Source: a virus. Taken from it: 64,000 nt of DNA. The stretch spans positions 1-64,000 of the IMG/VR virus record IMGVR_UViG_3300043446_005369; one strand, given 5' to 3'. The notes under the pieces are model-generated. The model made no database searches. It was not told the DNA's origin and was given only the letters and a program-made list of their open reading frames with translations. The translations under genes and the position numbers were made by a program. Below, one piece after another: positions 33,710-42,510 of this stretch; within the stretch, counting starts at the first letter, position 1; each line of letters starts with the position of its first letter.

Positions 33710-34746
33710 TACTCCACTTCGCAAGACTGTTGATAAAGATCCTGAAAAAGATTTTTAATCGTATTTTTATTTAAATCAATTTCAGCATCGTCAATATATC
33801 TATTTAAGATTGAAAGTGTATTTTCTTCTTCATAAATTTCAAAATTTTCACTTTCTTGAATTTGGAAATTTTCAATAATTTTAAGTTCTTGAACTTTTGA
33901 ACTATAAAGTTTGTCTATAAATTTTTCAAAAGCTTTAGGATTTGTTTTTTTCTTAACGATAACCTTTACGATTTTATTTTCATACTCAGATGTATTGAGC
34001 ATTTGATGAGGAGTATCTTCGTAATAAAGAATATAAAAAAGTTTGTAAGGATTATTAACTGGAGTATGCTTTAGTGTTTCTGTATCAAAAATATGAAATC
34101 CTCTAGGATCATTCAAATCACTCCAATACATTTCATATGGATTTCCGAGATAATATATCTTACCATCATTTGAACGAGTGTGATAATGACCTGAATATAC
34201 TCTTTCAAATTTATCAAAAATAGATGGGCTTAATCCATGCTCATCCATTACCATATTATGATTTATTTTAAATCCCTGAAGTTCCAAATGACCCAATACA
34301 ACTTTTGCTTTTGTATTTTGAATTGCATTCATTGTTTGATTATAATTATTTTCACAAATCCAAGGAATTAATAATACATCTAAATTTTCAATTCGAGTTG
34401 TTGTTGGCGAATCATAAACTTTTATATTTGGATAATCCTTAAGTAAAAGAGAAGGAGAATTAATATCGGTAGAATTTCGAAGAAAAATATCATGATTACC
34501 AACAATCATATGAACATCATACTTAGAAAGCGGATCTAGTACAACTCTTCGAGTCCAATCTAGTCCCCAAAAATCAATACCTTTACGATTATCAAATGCA
34601 TCCCCCATATGAATAATTGTATCGATTCCTTCTTTTTCTAAAGTTGGAAAGAAAATATTTTTGTAAAAAAGTTCAAAATGATCATGCAAATGTCTTGATG
34701 ATTTTTTTGCCGACCAGTGAGTATCGCTGACCAAACCTATACGCAT
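33709..34746 (-). CDS. 47: Recombination exonuclease subunit gp47 (Mre11/SbcD-like)
   Basis: 345 residues. The metallophosphatase motifs are in order: VSDTHWS, IIHMGDAFD, IVGNHDIFL, LGHLELQG and YSGHYHTRS. It pairs with gp46 in end resection. It follows gp55 closely. Confidence 0.96.
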   Translation of the reverse strand: MRIGLVSDTHWSAKKSSRHLHDHFELFYKNIFFPTLEKEGIDTIIHMGDAFDNRKGIDFWGLDWTRRVVLDPLSKYDVHMIVGNHDIFLRNSTDINSPSLLLKDYPNIKVYDSPTTTRIENLDVLLIPWICENNYNQTMNAIQNTKAKVVLGHLELQGFKINHNMVMDEHGLSPSIFDKFERVYSGHYHTRSNDGKIYYLGNPYEMYWSDLNDPRGFHIFDTETLKHTPVNNPYKLFYILYYEDTPHQMLNTSEYENKIVKVIVKKKTNPKAFEKFIDKLYSSKVQELKIIENFQIQESENFEIYEEENTLSILNRYIDDAEIDLNKNTIKNLFQDLYQQSCEVE

Positions 34747-34755
34747 AATATATCC

Positions 34756-36183
34756 TCAACGATTTCCTCGATATTGAATAGCATCCTTAATGCTGTTATA
34801 TTCTGCACTACTTCCTGACAAATGACCATCATCGACTACCATAACTTCATCATACCCACTTCTTTCGATTAACTTCGTTTTTACTTCTAATTGTTTCTTT
34901 TCTTTTTGTATTCTTCTTAAGAATGCATAATGTATGATTTGTGTAAAATATGCAAAGGGGTTTCTAGATTTTTCTGGATCAAAATTATGAATGTATTGTA
35001 TACAATTTCCAGTAAGAAGACCATTACCCAAAACAAAAGAATTAGTTTCTGGTTCTTCTAAACAAAATACCTCATCTTCACCATACTCTTTGATGTATCT
35101 CACCTTTGGTTGATAGTGTTCGGGTTTCGCTAAAGTAATTACATTTAAAGGTTTTCCATTTTTGAATGAGTCATCATTTTCTGTTCTTTCAATAATTCTA
35201 TGACTAATTATATGAAAACCAGCATAAGATGAATAATAAACTAACCATTCTGCAGCATCGGAATTACTAGTACTAATTTGTAATCTATTTGTTGAGGTTG
35301 TTTTATATCCATCAGCTAACCACCATCCATATATAAATCCAGCGATATATTCTGGGTCAGTTGTAAATGGCAGATCTTTAACTAGAGGGTATTTTCCAAT
35401 ATAAAAACAAGGATCACCATTAGCATGTTTTGGGTATGTGGAAGTATATCCAAAATCTGTTAATAATGCAACTATTTCATCCTTAACCGAATCTTGTTTA
35501 CATACCCGGATTCGTGCATATTTATTACCCTGCGATACTACCAAAGGATCCCCATAGGTTACGGATTTATGTCCAGAACCATCACCGTAAAGAATCCCGT
35601 GCAAAACTGCATTCTTATCATAAGTATTTTCTATAGGAGCATTCTGAAGACAATCACCTATTTTTAAATTAGTAATGACTTCATTTTTATAATATAAACA
35701 CCTATTTTTATTTCTCCTAGAGGAAACAAACCATCGATGATTCTCTGTGCATATAACTTTTTGATATACATCTTTCTCAGGAACATTGAATGATGAAAAT
35801 CCATATTCATAAAGCATTTGAGTTCCATAAGATTTAACTAATGCTTCTCTCCATTTACCGTCAATACACCTAATTGTAACTTTCTTATTTACTATCTTTT
35901 CGATTTCTATTGGCCCATATTCAATTGTAGGAATAATTGTGGATCTATGAAAACAGTTTTCAACTCCATCAGAAATCATATCATCCCTAAACATGTAATT
36001 CACAAAATTTGGCTTATAGGACAAATGAGTTGCAATCTTTAAAAAACATTCTCCAAGATAATTCGTAATCTTTGGCTTAGGTAATTTCTTTTCTTTTGCT
36101 TCTTGTAGCTTTGATCTATAAACAATTAATGCTTCTAGTAGCTCTTTATTGTTCACATAATGTTCTGATTTTTTCTTGGTCAT
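34756..36183 (-). CDS. 55: Late-transcription sigma factor gp55, interrupted by an intein
   Basis: 475 residues as translated; removing the 317-residue intein leaves 158, near T4 gp55 (185). gp55 directs host RNA polymerase to TATAAATA late promoters, with gp33 and clamp gp45 in T4. N-extein: MTKKKSEHYVNNKELLEAL, ending YMFRDDMISDGVEN. C-extein: CIQYIHNFDPEKSRNPFAYF, the sigma-2-like core. I chose the ATG at 36183, where homology begins; an ATG-proximal extension to 36228 would lie on the promoter transcript but has no support. Confidence 0.93.
   Translation of the reverse strand: MTKKKSEHYVNNKELLEALIVYRSKLQEAKEKKLPKPKITNYLGECFLKIATHLSYKPNFVNYMFRDDMISDGVENCFHRSTIIPTIEYGPIEIEKIVNKKVTIRCIDGKWREALVKSYGTQMLYEYGFSSFNVPEKDVYQKVICTENHRWFVSSRRNKNRCLYYKNEVITNLKIGDCLQNAPIENTYDKNAVLHGILYGDGSGHKSVTYGDPLVVSQGNKYARIRVCKQDSVKDEIVALLTDFGYTSTYPKHANGDPCFYIGKYPLVKDLPFTTDPEYIAGFIYGWWLADGYKTTSTNRLQISTSNSDAAEWLVYYSSYAGFHIISHRIIERTENDDSFKNGKPLNVITLAKPEHYQPKVRYIKEYGEDEVFCLEEPETNSFVLGNGLLTGNCIQYIHNFDPEKSRNPFAYFTQIIHYAFLRRIQKEKKQLEVKTKLIERSGYDEVMVVDDGHLSGSSAEYNSIKDAIQYRGNR
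35005..35955 (-). mobile_element. Intein in gp55 with LAGLIDADG-type motifs
   Basis: 317 residues from Cys1 (CFHRSTIIPTIEYG) to Asn (GLLTGN), followed by Cys+1. TENHRWFV fits the block B TxxH motif. Endonuclease-type motifs are LHGILYGDG and FIYGWWLADG. The residue before the terminal Asn is Gly, where most inteins have His. The exteins join to a continuous gp55, so it is probably active. Confidence 0.88.
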
Positions 36184-36216
36184 TGAACCTATTACTCTAC
36201 GCCTGAATGTCCGTAA

Positions 36217-36245
36217 ATTGTAGCACATTTAAAGGGGGTTGACAA
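36217..36245 (-). promoter_or_regulatory. Early-type sigma70 promoter for the gp55-47-46 operon
   Basis: TTGTCA (36240-36245), 17-nt spacer, TACAAT (36217-36222) with TGC before it. The -35 lies in the loop of a GGGGGT/ACCCCC hairpin followed by TTT, so it may be joined to a weak terminator. Confidence 0.8.
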
Positions 36246-36267
36246 GACCCCCGAATCCATGTAGACT
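36239..36267 (+). promoter_or_regulatory. Possible plus-strand promoter overlapping the gp55 promoter
   Basis: TTGACA (36239-36244), 17 nt, TAGACT (36262-36267). The -10 is identical to that of the gp61 promoter. It would transcribe antisense to the genes from 36301 on. No plus-strand gene is seen. Confidence 0.4.
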
Positions 36268-36300
36268 AGCTTTGTCATCGATGAAGGGTGGGTTGTGTCT

Positions 36301-36705
36301 TTAAGTTTCTTTAAGACCTTTAAAGATCTTTTCAAGATTCTTTCTAGCTTCTTCTACAGATCCTAAGTATCCCATCTTAGAAGTAATCTTGTTAGAATCA
36401 TTATGAATATCAGTTGTATCTGAACTGTCTCTTAAATAAGAATTATAAAGATCTATTAGTTTTTTATCTTTAATTTCAGTCATAGTAATGACTTTATTAA
36501 GAGTAATAATAAAGAAATCATCAGTAGAGAATTCTATCCAAGGTTTTATTTTAATATGAGTTCCATACTGATTTGTTAAAAGTTTTAAGATAACAGGATC
36601 TTGTAAAACAATAAATGTATCATCTTCTGTTTCATCTATCATAATTAATGATAGTATCTCTTCTCCTGAAATTAGTTTAAGTAAACAGTAAAATTCCTCT
36701 CCCAT
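36301..36705 (-). CDS. Sm-like family protein between UvsW and gp55
   Basis: 134 residues. EEFYCLLKLISGEEILSLI opens the protein, followed by LQDPVILKL, IKIKPWIEF and LNKVITMTEIKDKKLIDLY. This is the same order of motifs as in the proteins at 19965 and 20182 (SGE, dP, PW, VxTM, terminal LY helix), so the three look like paralogues. Fold inferred as a small Sm-like barrel; function unknown. Confidence 0.7.
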   Translation of the reverse strand: MGEEFYCLLKLISGEEILSLIMIDETEDDTFIVLQDPVILKLLTNQYGTHIKIKPWIEFSTDDFFIITLNKVITMTEIKDKKLIDLYNSYLRDSSDTTDIHNDSNKITSKMGYLGSVEEARKNLEKIFKGLKET

Positions 36706-36714
36706 AGTTAATAA

Positions 36715-38178
36715 TTATTTTTGAAATGGTATATTGACAATATCATAGTTGAAGTTTTCTTCTGAATATATTTTAATTCGTTCTATTAAATGATTTAATG
36801 TGTAATTTCTTTTAGATTTATAAGTAATATCATCAGCTATATCATATAAAGTTGCTTTTGTTTTTTGATCACTTTTTCTTAAAACTCTACCGATTGATTG
36901 TAAATTGCGAATTCTAGATTTAGATGGAGAAGCAAAAATTACATTATGTAAATTTTTAATATTAATACCTGTAGAGAATGTTCCATAAGATGCAACAATA
37001 ATTGCATTATTTTCTCTTTCAGTAATTTCTCTTACTTTTTCACGATTCTCAGTATCTACTCCACCATGAACAAAAAATATTTGACGATTATTAATTTTGT
37101 TCTTATTTATTAATTCATATAAAGGTTGCCCATGAGTTTCTACTCTTGAGTATAGAATTAATGTATTACCCTTTAAATCTAGTGCAAGATTTTTGATAAA
37201 TGAATTTCTTTTCTTATGATTAATAAGATACTGAACTTCCTCTTCGTAGTTATTAAATTGTTGAGCTGAATGTTTTAACAGAAGAATATTAATATCCAAT
37301 TTGGCTAGATGACCTTTTTGCATGAGTTCATCAGTTTTTATTACTTTATATGATGGGCCAAAAAGACCTTCTAATACTAGTTTATGCACTTCTATGTCAT
37401 CTAGAGTTCCAGTAAAACCAAATCTGTATTTTGCGTCCTTCAATTTTGAAAGTATAGTTGTAAGTGACTTAGCTTTTGCTGCATGACATTCATCTACAAT
37501 TACACATTGAAATTTTTCAAAATAAGAATTAGGTAACTTAATTAATGATTGCCAAGTAGATATATAAACATTTTTATCACTAATTTTTTCTCTTCCGGAA
37601 TAAATCATATGACAATGTTGATTTGCATCCCAGCCATAATCATCGAAGTCCTTATATAGCTGAGATACTAGAGATGTTGTTGGAACTATGATTAAGATAT
37701 TATTATTTTTACTTATATAATATCTGGTAAGAGCATAAATCATCATACTCTTTCCACTTCCAGTAGGAGAAACTATAACTTTACGATTATATTTTAATGC
37801 TTCTACGATACCATTAATTTGATAGTCTCTTGGTTTGATATGAGTAATTGAATTTAAGTAATCTTTAACACCTTCAATTGTGATATTTTGATTTGCCTCG
37901 AAAGGAAGGCCATAAAATTTATTATCAACAAATTCGTAAGTGTAATTATAATCTCTACAAAATTGAACAATTCGATCTAGCAGTCCAACGTAAATTTCAT
38001 GTGTGGTTACGTTAAACATATAAATGATTCCATCCCACCATCGATTTCGATATGCTGGGGAAAATTTTGCATTTGGAACCTCAAATTTAAATGCGTCTCT
38101 TAACTCATAGTAAACATGAGGTTCTGCTTTGATTTGAAGATAAACTTCGTTCTTCTTTGAAATAATCAAGTGAGACAT
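36715..38178 (-). CDS. uvsW: UvsW helicase
   Basis: 487 residues, superfamily 2 helicase that unwinds R-loops and branched DNA. An N-terminal DNA-binding part (about 100 residues) precedes QxxGI-type motif QINGIVEALK, Walker A VSPTGSGKSMMIY, DECHAAK, GFTGTL and QSIGRVLRKS. In T4, uvsW is transcribed late; an AATAAATA word 23 nt upstream agrees. Confidence 0.95.
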   Translation of the reverse strand: MSHLIISKKNEVYLQIKAEPHVYYELRDAFKFEVPNAKFSPAYRNRWWDGIIYMFNVTTHEIYVGLLDRIVQFCRDYNYTYEFVDNKFYGLPFEANQNITIEGVKDYLNSITHIKPRDYQINGIVEALKYNRKVIVSPTGSGKSMMIYALTRYYISKNNNILIIVPTTSLVSQLYKDFDDYGWDANQHCHMIYSGREKISDKNVYISTWQSLIKLPNSYFEKFQCVIVDECHAAKAKSLTTILSKLKDAKYRFGFTGTLDDIEVHKLVLEGLFGPSYKVIKTDELMQKGHLAKLDINILLLKHSAQQFNNYEEEVQYLINHKKRNSFIKNLALDLKGNTLILYSRVETHGQPLYELINKNKINNRQIFFVHGGVDTENREKVREITERENNAIIVASYGTFSTGINIKNLHNVIFASPSKSRIRNLQSIGRVLRKSDQKTKATLYDIADDITYKSKRNYTLNHLIERIKIYSEENFNYDIVNIPFQK

Positions 38179-38200
38179 TCATAAAATAATCAGCTGCGAT

Positions 38201-38208
38201 TATTTATT
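38201..38208 (-). promoter_or_regulatory. Late promoter variant AATAAATA before uvsW
   Basis: 7 of 8 match, 23 nt before the uvsW ATG, overlapping the stop of the gene at 38204. Confidence 0.5.
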
Positions 38209-38611
38209 TGTCCATATAAACAGGTTTTCCTTGATATGTCCCGGTTTTAACTCTTCCTGATGCAGTTGGTCTGGATTTCATTGTCAGATATGCAGCTCCA
38301 ACGGGTCCTGCCCCTCTCAAATATGGAGCTGCAATTGAAGCTGCTGGAGCTAGAGTTTTGATTGCACCTCCCACAGCACCACCAACTGCTTTTCCTGTAA
38401 TATTTGTTAAAGTATTTGCAACATCACCTGCAGCACCAGTTATAGGATTAAAAGCAGATCCTATACCCTTAATAATATTCCTCGAAACATTTGCTGGATT
38501 TTGTCCACTTACACTTGGAAGACGATTCCAAATATTTCGAGCAACTTGACCTGCTTTAGGTGATAAAGAATTTGCTTGAACTTCTAAAATAAATTCTTGA
38601 AATGTCTTCAT
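38204..38611 (-). CDS. CTS-tagged small Ala/Gly-rich protein (135 aa)
   Basis: 135 residues. It begins MKTFQEFILEVQ, the closest match here to the T4 internal-protein tag, with a possible cleavage site I-L-E. After the tag it is basic, Ala/Gly/Thr-rich and free of acidic residues over long stretches, as expected for a DNA-associated internal protein. It lies between uvsY and uvsW. Packaging is inferred. Confidence 0.7.
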   Translation of the reverse strand: MKTFQEFILEVQANSLSPKAGQVARNIWNRLPSVSGQNPANVSRNIIKGIGSAFNPITGAAGDVANTLTNITGKAVGGAVGGAIKTLAPAASIAAPYLRGAGPVGAAYLTMKSRPTASGRVKTGTYQGKPVYMDK

Positions 38612-38623
38612 TTTTAATTTTAT

Positions 38624-39055
38624 TTAGTTATATCCAGCAATAAATTTAGACCACTCAATGCTGTTTTTAATCTGAAAAGATCTGTTAGAAACGGTCTTTA
38701 TGATCTCTTCTAGGAACTTCAGCATGGTGTCATAGTAGCGAACCTTCATCTCCGCTTTGGAAAGCCTCTCATCGGCCTCTAGATGCCTCTGTAAGGCGTC
38801 TTTATCCCTCACCTTGTAGGGGAATGGCTCTTGGGCATAAACCTCTGCTGCAGCCTTTCCTGAGTAGTAGTTGTAGCGTTCCAGTTTGATTCTACTTAGA
38901 GTCTCTTTTGCACGTTCTCTGAGTAGAGTTGTGGTATTATATACAGTATAATATTTTGCATGTAGTTGTGGAATTTTTAAAGATTCTTCATGCAGATTAT
39001 CGGGATCAATCACCGAATCTTTTTTCCACATTTCTTCAATATCTTCAAGTGTCAT
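38624..39055 (-). CDS. uvsY: UvsY recombination mediator
   Basis: 143 residues, about the T4 size (137). It loads UvsX on gp32-covered single-stranded DNA. MTLEDIEEMWKKDSVID and ESLKIPQLHAKYY match the family opening; the rest is helical. It overlaps the previous stop by 4 nt. Confidence 0.95.
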   Translation of the reverse strand: MTLEDIEEMWKKDSVIDPDNLHEESLKIPQLHAKYYTVYNTTTLLRERAKETLSRIKLERYNYYSGKAAAEVYAQEPFPYKVRDKDALQRHLEADERLSKAEMKVRYYDTMLKFLEEIIKTVSNRSFQIKNSIEWSKFIAGYN

Positions 39056-39597
39056 AGGGGCTTGTTGTTTTTGTCAAGTATGTTGTAGATAGTATACTTG
39101 AACACTGCCTCTGTTGTAAAGTACTGTATGTCCGATTTTGTCGAATCAAACTCCAATGCAGAAAGTGAAATTGGATATAAATCTTTAAATTTAATCACAA
39201 TATTAGTATTGAAATTACTATCTAAAATTGATAGTGATCCATCACTAAACCCTTTTAATGAATCTTGATTTCCAGCATCATCTGTAATTAAATTTTTATA
39301 TTGTTGCGCAGTTTCTGGAAATCCAAGACCAGTAATCCAATTATGAATAGCACTATAATTTACAAAATCTTCATCTACTAGAAATTTAATGCTAAAATCT
39401 CCATATGAAATTTTATCTCCAGGTACATCAATATCCTTTAAATAGGTGGATTGCGTTTCTGTTGATAAAGTAATATCTGGAATTTTTGCAGAATTACAAA
39501 AGAAAGCTATTTTTGGATTTTTACTAATTGTAAATTTAAATCCTATTGGAGATAAAAAATTCCGATTTGAAATTTGATTCGCAAAAGCGTTTGTCAT
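39052..39597 (-). CDS. Tail-tube-fold structural protein, probable gp3-type tail terminator
   Basis: 181 residues, near T4 gp3 (176). It begins MTNAFANQISNRNFLSPIGF and contains YLKDIDVPGDK, VNYSAIHNWITGLGFPE and, at the end, FTTEAVFKYTIYNI. These resemble tube-fold proteins (gp19/gp54 family). Its place between gp23 and uvsY is where T4-like cyanophages keep gp3. Assignment by position and fold-like motifs, so not certain. Confidence 0.65.
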   Translation of the reverse strand: MTNAFANQISNRNFLSPIGFKFTISKNPKIAFFCNSAKIPDITLSTETQSTYLKDIDVPGDKISYGDFSIKFLVDEDFVNYSAIHNWITGLGFPETAQQYKNLITDDAGNQDSLKGFSDGSLSILDSNFNTNIVIKFKDLYPISLSALEFDSTKSDIQYFTTEAVFKYTIYNILDKNNKPL

Positions 39598-39779
39598 GGA
39601 TTTTTAATTGGAACCAATCTAAATGGAGTATGAGTAACACCTCTTGCTCTAGGACCCATTTGTCCTCTTTTTGCTTTATTTAAATTATCTTGTTCTACTG
39701 ACCCAAGAGGTATTATATTATCTTTTGATATTCTTCTATTATTTGAAGCGTCTTCCAAAAATTGTTGAAAAGATTTCAT
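39594..39779 (-). CDS. CTS-like tagged small protein after gp23 (61 aa)
   Basis: 61 residues starting MKSFQQFLEDASNN, similar to the capsid-targeting tag but with Asp where the cleavage Glu would be. The rest is basic (KRGQMGPRARG). It has a TCTAAATA late-promoter variant 16 nt upstream, right after the strong gp23 terminator, and overlaps the next gene by 4 nt. A small capsid component is likely; unproven. Confidence 0.65.
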   Translation of the reverse strand: MKSFQQFLEDASNNRRISKDNIIPLGSVEQDNLNKAKRGQMGPRARGVTHTPFRLVPIKNP

Positions 39780-39794
39780 TTTACTTTTTATTTG

Positions 39795-39802
39795 TATTTA
39801 GA
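39795..39802 (-). promoter_or_regulatory. Late promoter variant TCTAAATA
   Basis: 7 of 8 match, 16 nt before the ATG at 39779, just after the gp23 terminator. Confidence 0.45.
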
Positions 39803-39803
39803 T

Positions 39804-39829
39804 AAAAAAAGAGCCCCTCTCGGGGCTCT
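39804..39829 (-). terminator. Strong terminator after gp23
   Basis: A perfect 8-bp AGAGCCCC/GGGGCTCT stem with a 4-nt loop is followed by seven Ts. Confidence 0.92.
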
Positions 39830-39846
39830 AAGATTTGTGAGATTGC

Positions 39847-41259
39847 TCACATTAGATTTTGTACTTTAACTCTTCTGTAGTATACGTTAGAGTTTGCAGT
39901 AATGTTATCAGGTGAAGTAGCAGCAGTAGCACCCTTCGCAAATGGATTCGCAACAATACCATAACGAGTCTTAAATCCAATTTTTGGTTGGAAGGTTTGC
40001 TCACCAACTGCACGTACCATCTGTAGAGGTACGTATGGGCAATAGAAGAGACCTGCATCATAAGGAGAGGCACCCTTATAACCCATTACATAGAATTGAT
40101 TAGCAGAAACGTTTGCGGAATATGGGTCAATGTATACACGATACTTACCCTGAAGAATTCCAGCAAAAGTATTGCCAGTATCATCTACTTGAAGATTTGA
40201 GTTTAGAGCTGGGGTATAATCCAGAACTCCGGCCATAGTTAGTGCAGAAGCAACGTCGGCAGAGCAAAGGATCATATTACCCTTTCCTCTACGAGTTTGC
40301 TGAGCGATAGCGTTGGCATCACGCTCAATCTGGAAAATTAGACCTTTAAACTTCTCAACAGACCAACGGCCATTGGAGTCAACATCAAGGTCAAAAGTAC
40401 CAGCAGTTGCGGTATTAACTTGAGCACCAGGAACAGCAATCTTATAAATGGTACGAATGATCTCACGGTTAATCTCAGCAAGAATCTCAGTGGAGAGAAT
40501 ATTTGCGAGTTCCGCTTCAGCATTCAGACCATGAATAGCCTTTAGGTCCTGAGCAAGCTCAAGTGAGTACTCAGCTTTTAAAGCACGGCTCCTTGCAGTA
40601 ACGGTAAGCTTCTCGATTGAGAAAGCCATTTCGTTAAAGTAAGTTCCAGAACCACCATCACCGAGAGCTTCAGAATCGGCAGTAACCATGCCTTCACCAA
40701 CATTATAAGCCTGTTGATTAGCATTGGTTGCATCAAGAATTGAAGGATTGCTGCCTGAAACTGGTGATGTAGTACCAAGACCAACAGCACCGTCAATAAA
40801 TCCACGATCAAGATTACGTCCTTTATTTTGACCGGAGAAGGAAGAATCAGCTTCATTATAGAAAGCTTCAGTTCCAGTCATGTTATTATAACGGGAACGC
40901 ATTGCAAAAATTAGACCTGTGGGGCCGTTCATTGGCTGAACACCACAAAGATCATATGCAATGAGATTAGGCATTGAACGGCGAATCAGAGAGATTAGCA
41001 CTGGATCAAAACCTGCAACTGGAGTTCCAGTTGTATTTGAAGCACTACCAGTATATCCACCAGTTACACCAGCGGAACTAAAGCTTTGAGTAGGAGCTTC
41101 ATATAGGAAAGAGCGTTCTTCACGTAGTTCTCTTTCTTGGTTCTCTAACAGGATAGCGGTTACGGCTCTACGGTGTGAGTCTGAAATGCGATCCATTCCT
41201 TGATAATCAAGAATTGGTGCCCACTTCTCCTGCAGATACTCTGCGTTATACATCTGCAT
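39847..41259 (-). CDS. 23: Major capsid protein gp23
   Basis: 470 residues. It forms the hexamers of the capsid shell. The first ~54 residues form a removable leader: SFLYEAPTQSF holds an L-Y-E site for protease gp21 around residue 54. The mature part includes VGTTSPVSGSNPS, NIIDEEID-free HK97-like core segments such as FSIEKLTVTARSRALKAEYS, and a C-terminus with GFKTRYGIVANPFAKG. An AAGAGG ribosome site precedes the ATG, and a strong terminator follows. Confidence 0.97.
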   Translation of the reverse strand: MQMYNAEYLQEKWAPILDYQGMDRISDSHRRAVTAILLENQERELREERSFLYEAPTQSFSSAGVTGGYTGSASNTTGTPVAGFDPVLISLIRRSMPNLIAYDLCGVQPMNGPTGLIFAMRSRYNNMTGTEAFYNEADSSFSGQNKGRNLDRGFIDGAVGLGTTSPVSGSNPSILDATNANQQAYNVGEGMVTADSEALGDGGSGTYFNEMAFSIEKLTVTARSRALKAEYSLELAQDLKAIHGLNAEAELANILSTEILAEINREIIRTIYKIAVPGAQVNTATAGTFDLDVDSNGRWSVEKFKGLIFQIERDANAIAQQTRRGKGNMILCSADVASALTMAGVLDYTPALNSNLQVDDTGNTFAGILQGKYRVYIDPYSANVSANQFYVMGYKGASPYDAGLFYCPYVPLQMVRAVGEQTFQPKIGFKTRYGIVANPFAKGATAATSPDNITANSNVYYRRVKVQNLM

Positions 41260-41303
41260 TGAATTTACCTCTTAAAAGTTTTGTTTGATTTATGATTTAG
41301 AAA

Positions 41304-42473
41304 TCACTTTCTAGCGACTCTACTAAGAGTTTCTAAGTAAGCTTCCATTGCAGGAGATACTGAGGAATACTCGGTATCCCCATCATAGTAAACTTCTTCT
41401 GAAAGAATCTCTGTAGTTTCTCTTTGAGTACTAGTAGTTGAAGGGAAATAAGATTCTCTTAGTGTTACTAGCTTCTCACGATAGTTTTCTTCACCATCAA
41501 ACTCAACATTTTCGGCAAGAGAAGCGAGTTTGTCTTTTTGAGAAAGTGCAAGACCTTCTGCGACATCTGCAAAAATTACATCAGCAACTGACTCGGCTAA
41601 TCTTCTATTAAGAGCAACATTTCTTTCAATTTGCTCGTTGAGTTTTTCTTCCATTTCATCAAGTTTATCTACCATACTCTCGACAACATCATATTTATCT
41701 TCAGGTATTGATACATAATGTTCTTCAAAAAGTTGTCTCATTCCATAAAGAAATGATTCTGTCATTTGATTTTTGATACCCATTTCGACTGCAAGAGCAT
41801 TTTCTTGCATCCATTCGTCTGCAGCATATTCTAGATAAGTATCCAGACGATCTGTGAGTTCTTCTTTAATAACTTCAATTTCTTCTACGAGTGCATTCTC
41901 GTAGGTTTCTTGAAGTTGCTCTTTAATTTCTGAAACTTTAGAACGAATCGCAGCTTCAAAAATAGTGCGAGCCTTTTCTTGAAATTCTTCAGAAAGATCT
42001 TCACCATCTAGAAGAGCACTGACATCTTCATCGATATCAAATTCCTCTTCCATTTTCTTTTCTTCAGTCTCTTCGTCTTCGTCTTCTTCGTCGTCTTCGG
42101 CTTCTTCAGAAACTACGTCTTCGTCCTCATCATCTTCTAGATATTCGTCTTCATCTTCAACTTCTTCTTTCATTCCTTGACCTGGAAGTCCAACAGGAGT
42201 TGCTGAAGTACGTGGACCTTCGGCAGCTTGAGCCCTAGCATTGACTACATTTCGTACCTGTGCTAAAGTTGCTCCAGGTGTTCTGAGAACAGCTGAATCA
42301 TCATCAGGACGATAATTTTCGGGAGTAGGGCCACCTAAATCTTCCCAAGCTCCAGTTTGTCCAGGAATCATAACTCCTGATGCATTCTGTGCAATGCCTT
42401 GCATTGGATCGGCAGCTGAAGCCCCTTTGGTTACTACGTTTTCCATTTCTTGTAAATTTCTACCAACGGACAT
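41304..42473 (-). CDS. 22: Prohead core scaffold gp22
   Basis: 389 residues. An acidic low-complexity block at about residues 105-145 (Glu/Asp runs) is followed by a long helical, Glu/Leu-rich region typical of the scaffold that gp21 later degrades. The N-terminal 100 residues are less acidic and contain PGQTGAWEDLGGPTPENY. Position between gp21 and gp23 is the T4 order. An exact late promoter lies 28 nt upstream. Confidence 0.93.
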   Translation of the reverse strand: MSVGRNLQEMENVVTKGASAADPMQGIAQNASGVMIPGQTGAWEDLGGPTPENYRPDDDSAVLRTPGATLAQVRNVVNARAQAAEGPRTSATPVGLPGQGMKEEVEDEDEYLEDDEDEDVVSEEAEDDEEDEDEETEEKKMEEEFDIDEDVSALLDGEDLSEEFQEKARTIFEAAIRSKVSEIKEQLQETYENALVEEIEVIKEELTDRLDTYLEYAADEWMQENALAVEMGIKNQMTESFLYGMRQLFEEHYVSIPEDKYDVVESMVDKLDEMEEKLNEQIERNVALNRRLAESVADVIFADVAEGLALSQKDKLASLAENVEFDGEENYREKLVTLRESYFPSTTSTQRETTEILSEEVYYDGDTEYSSVSPAMEAYLETLSRVARK

Positions 42474-42500
42474 TTTAGATTTCTGTTTTTAATCTATATT

Positions 42501-42508
42501 TATTTATA
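42501..42508 (-). promoter_or_regulatory. T4-type late promoter TATAAATA before gp22
   Basis: Exact match 28 nt before the gp22 ATG. Confidence 0.8.
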
Positions 42509-42510
42509 AA

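Noticed and set aside
41287-41294. CATAAATC before gp23 as a late promoter
   Set aside because: Only 6 of 8 positions match. A separate gp23 promoter is likely by analogy with T4, but I cannot support this site.
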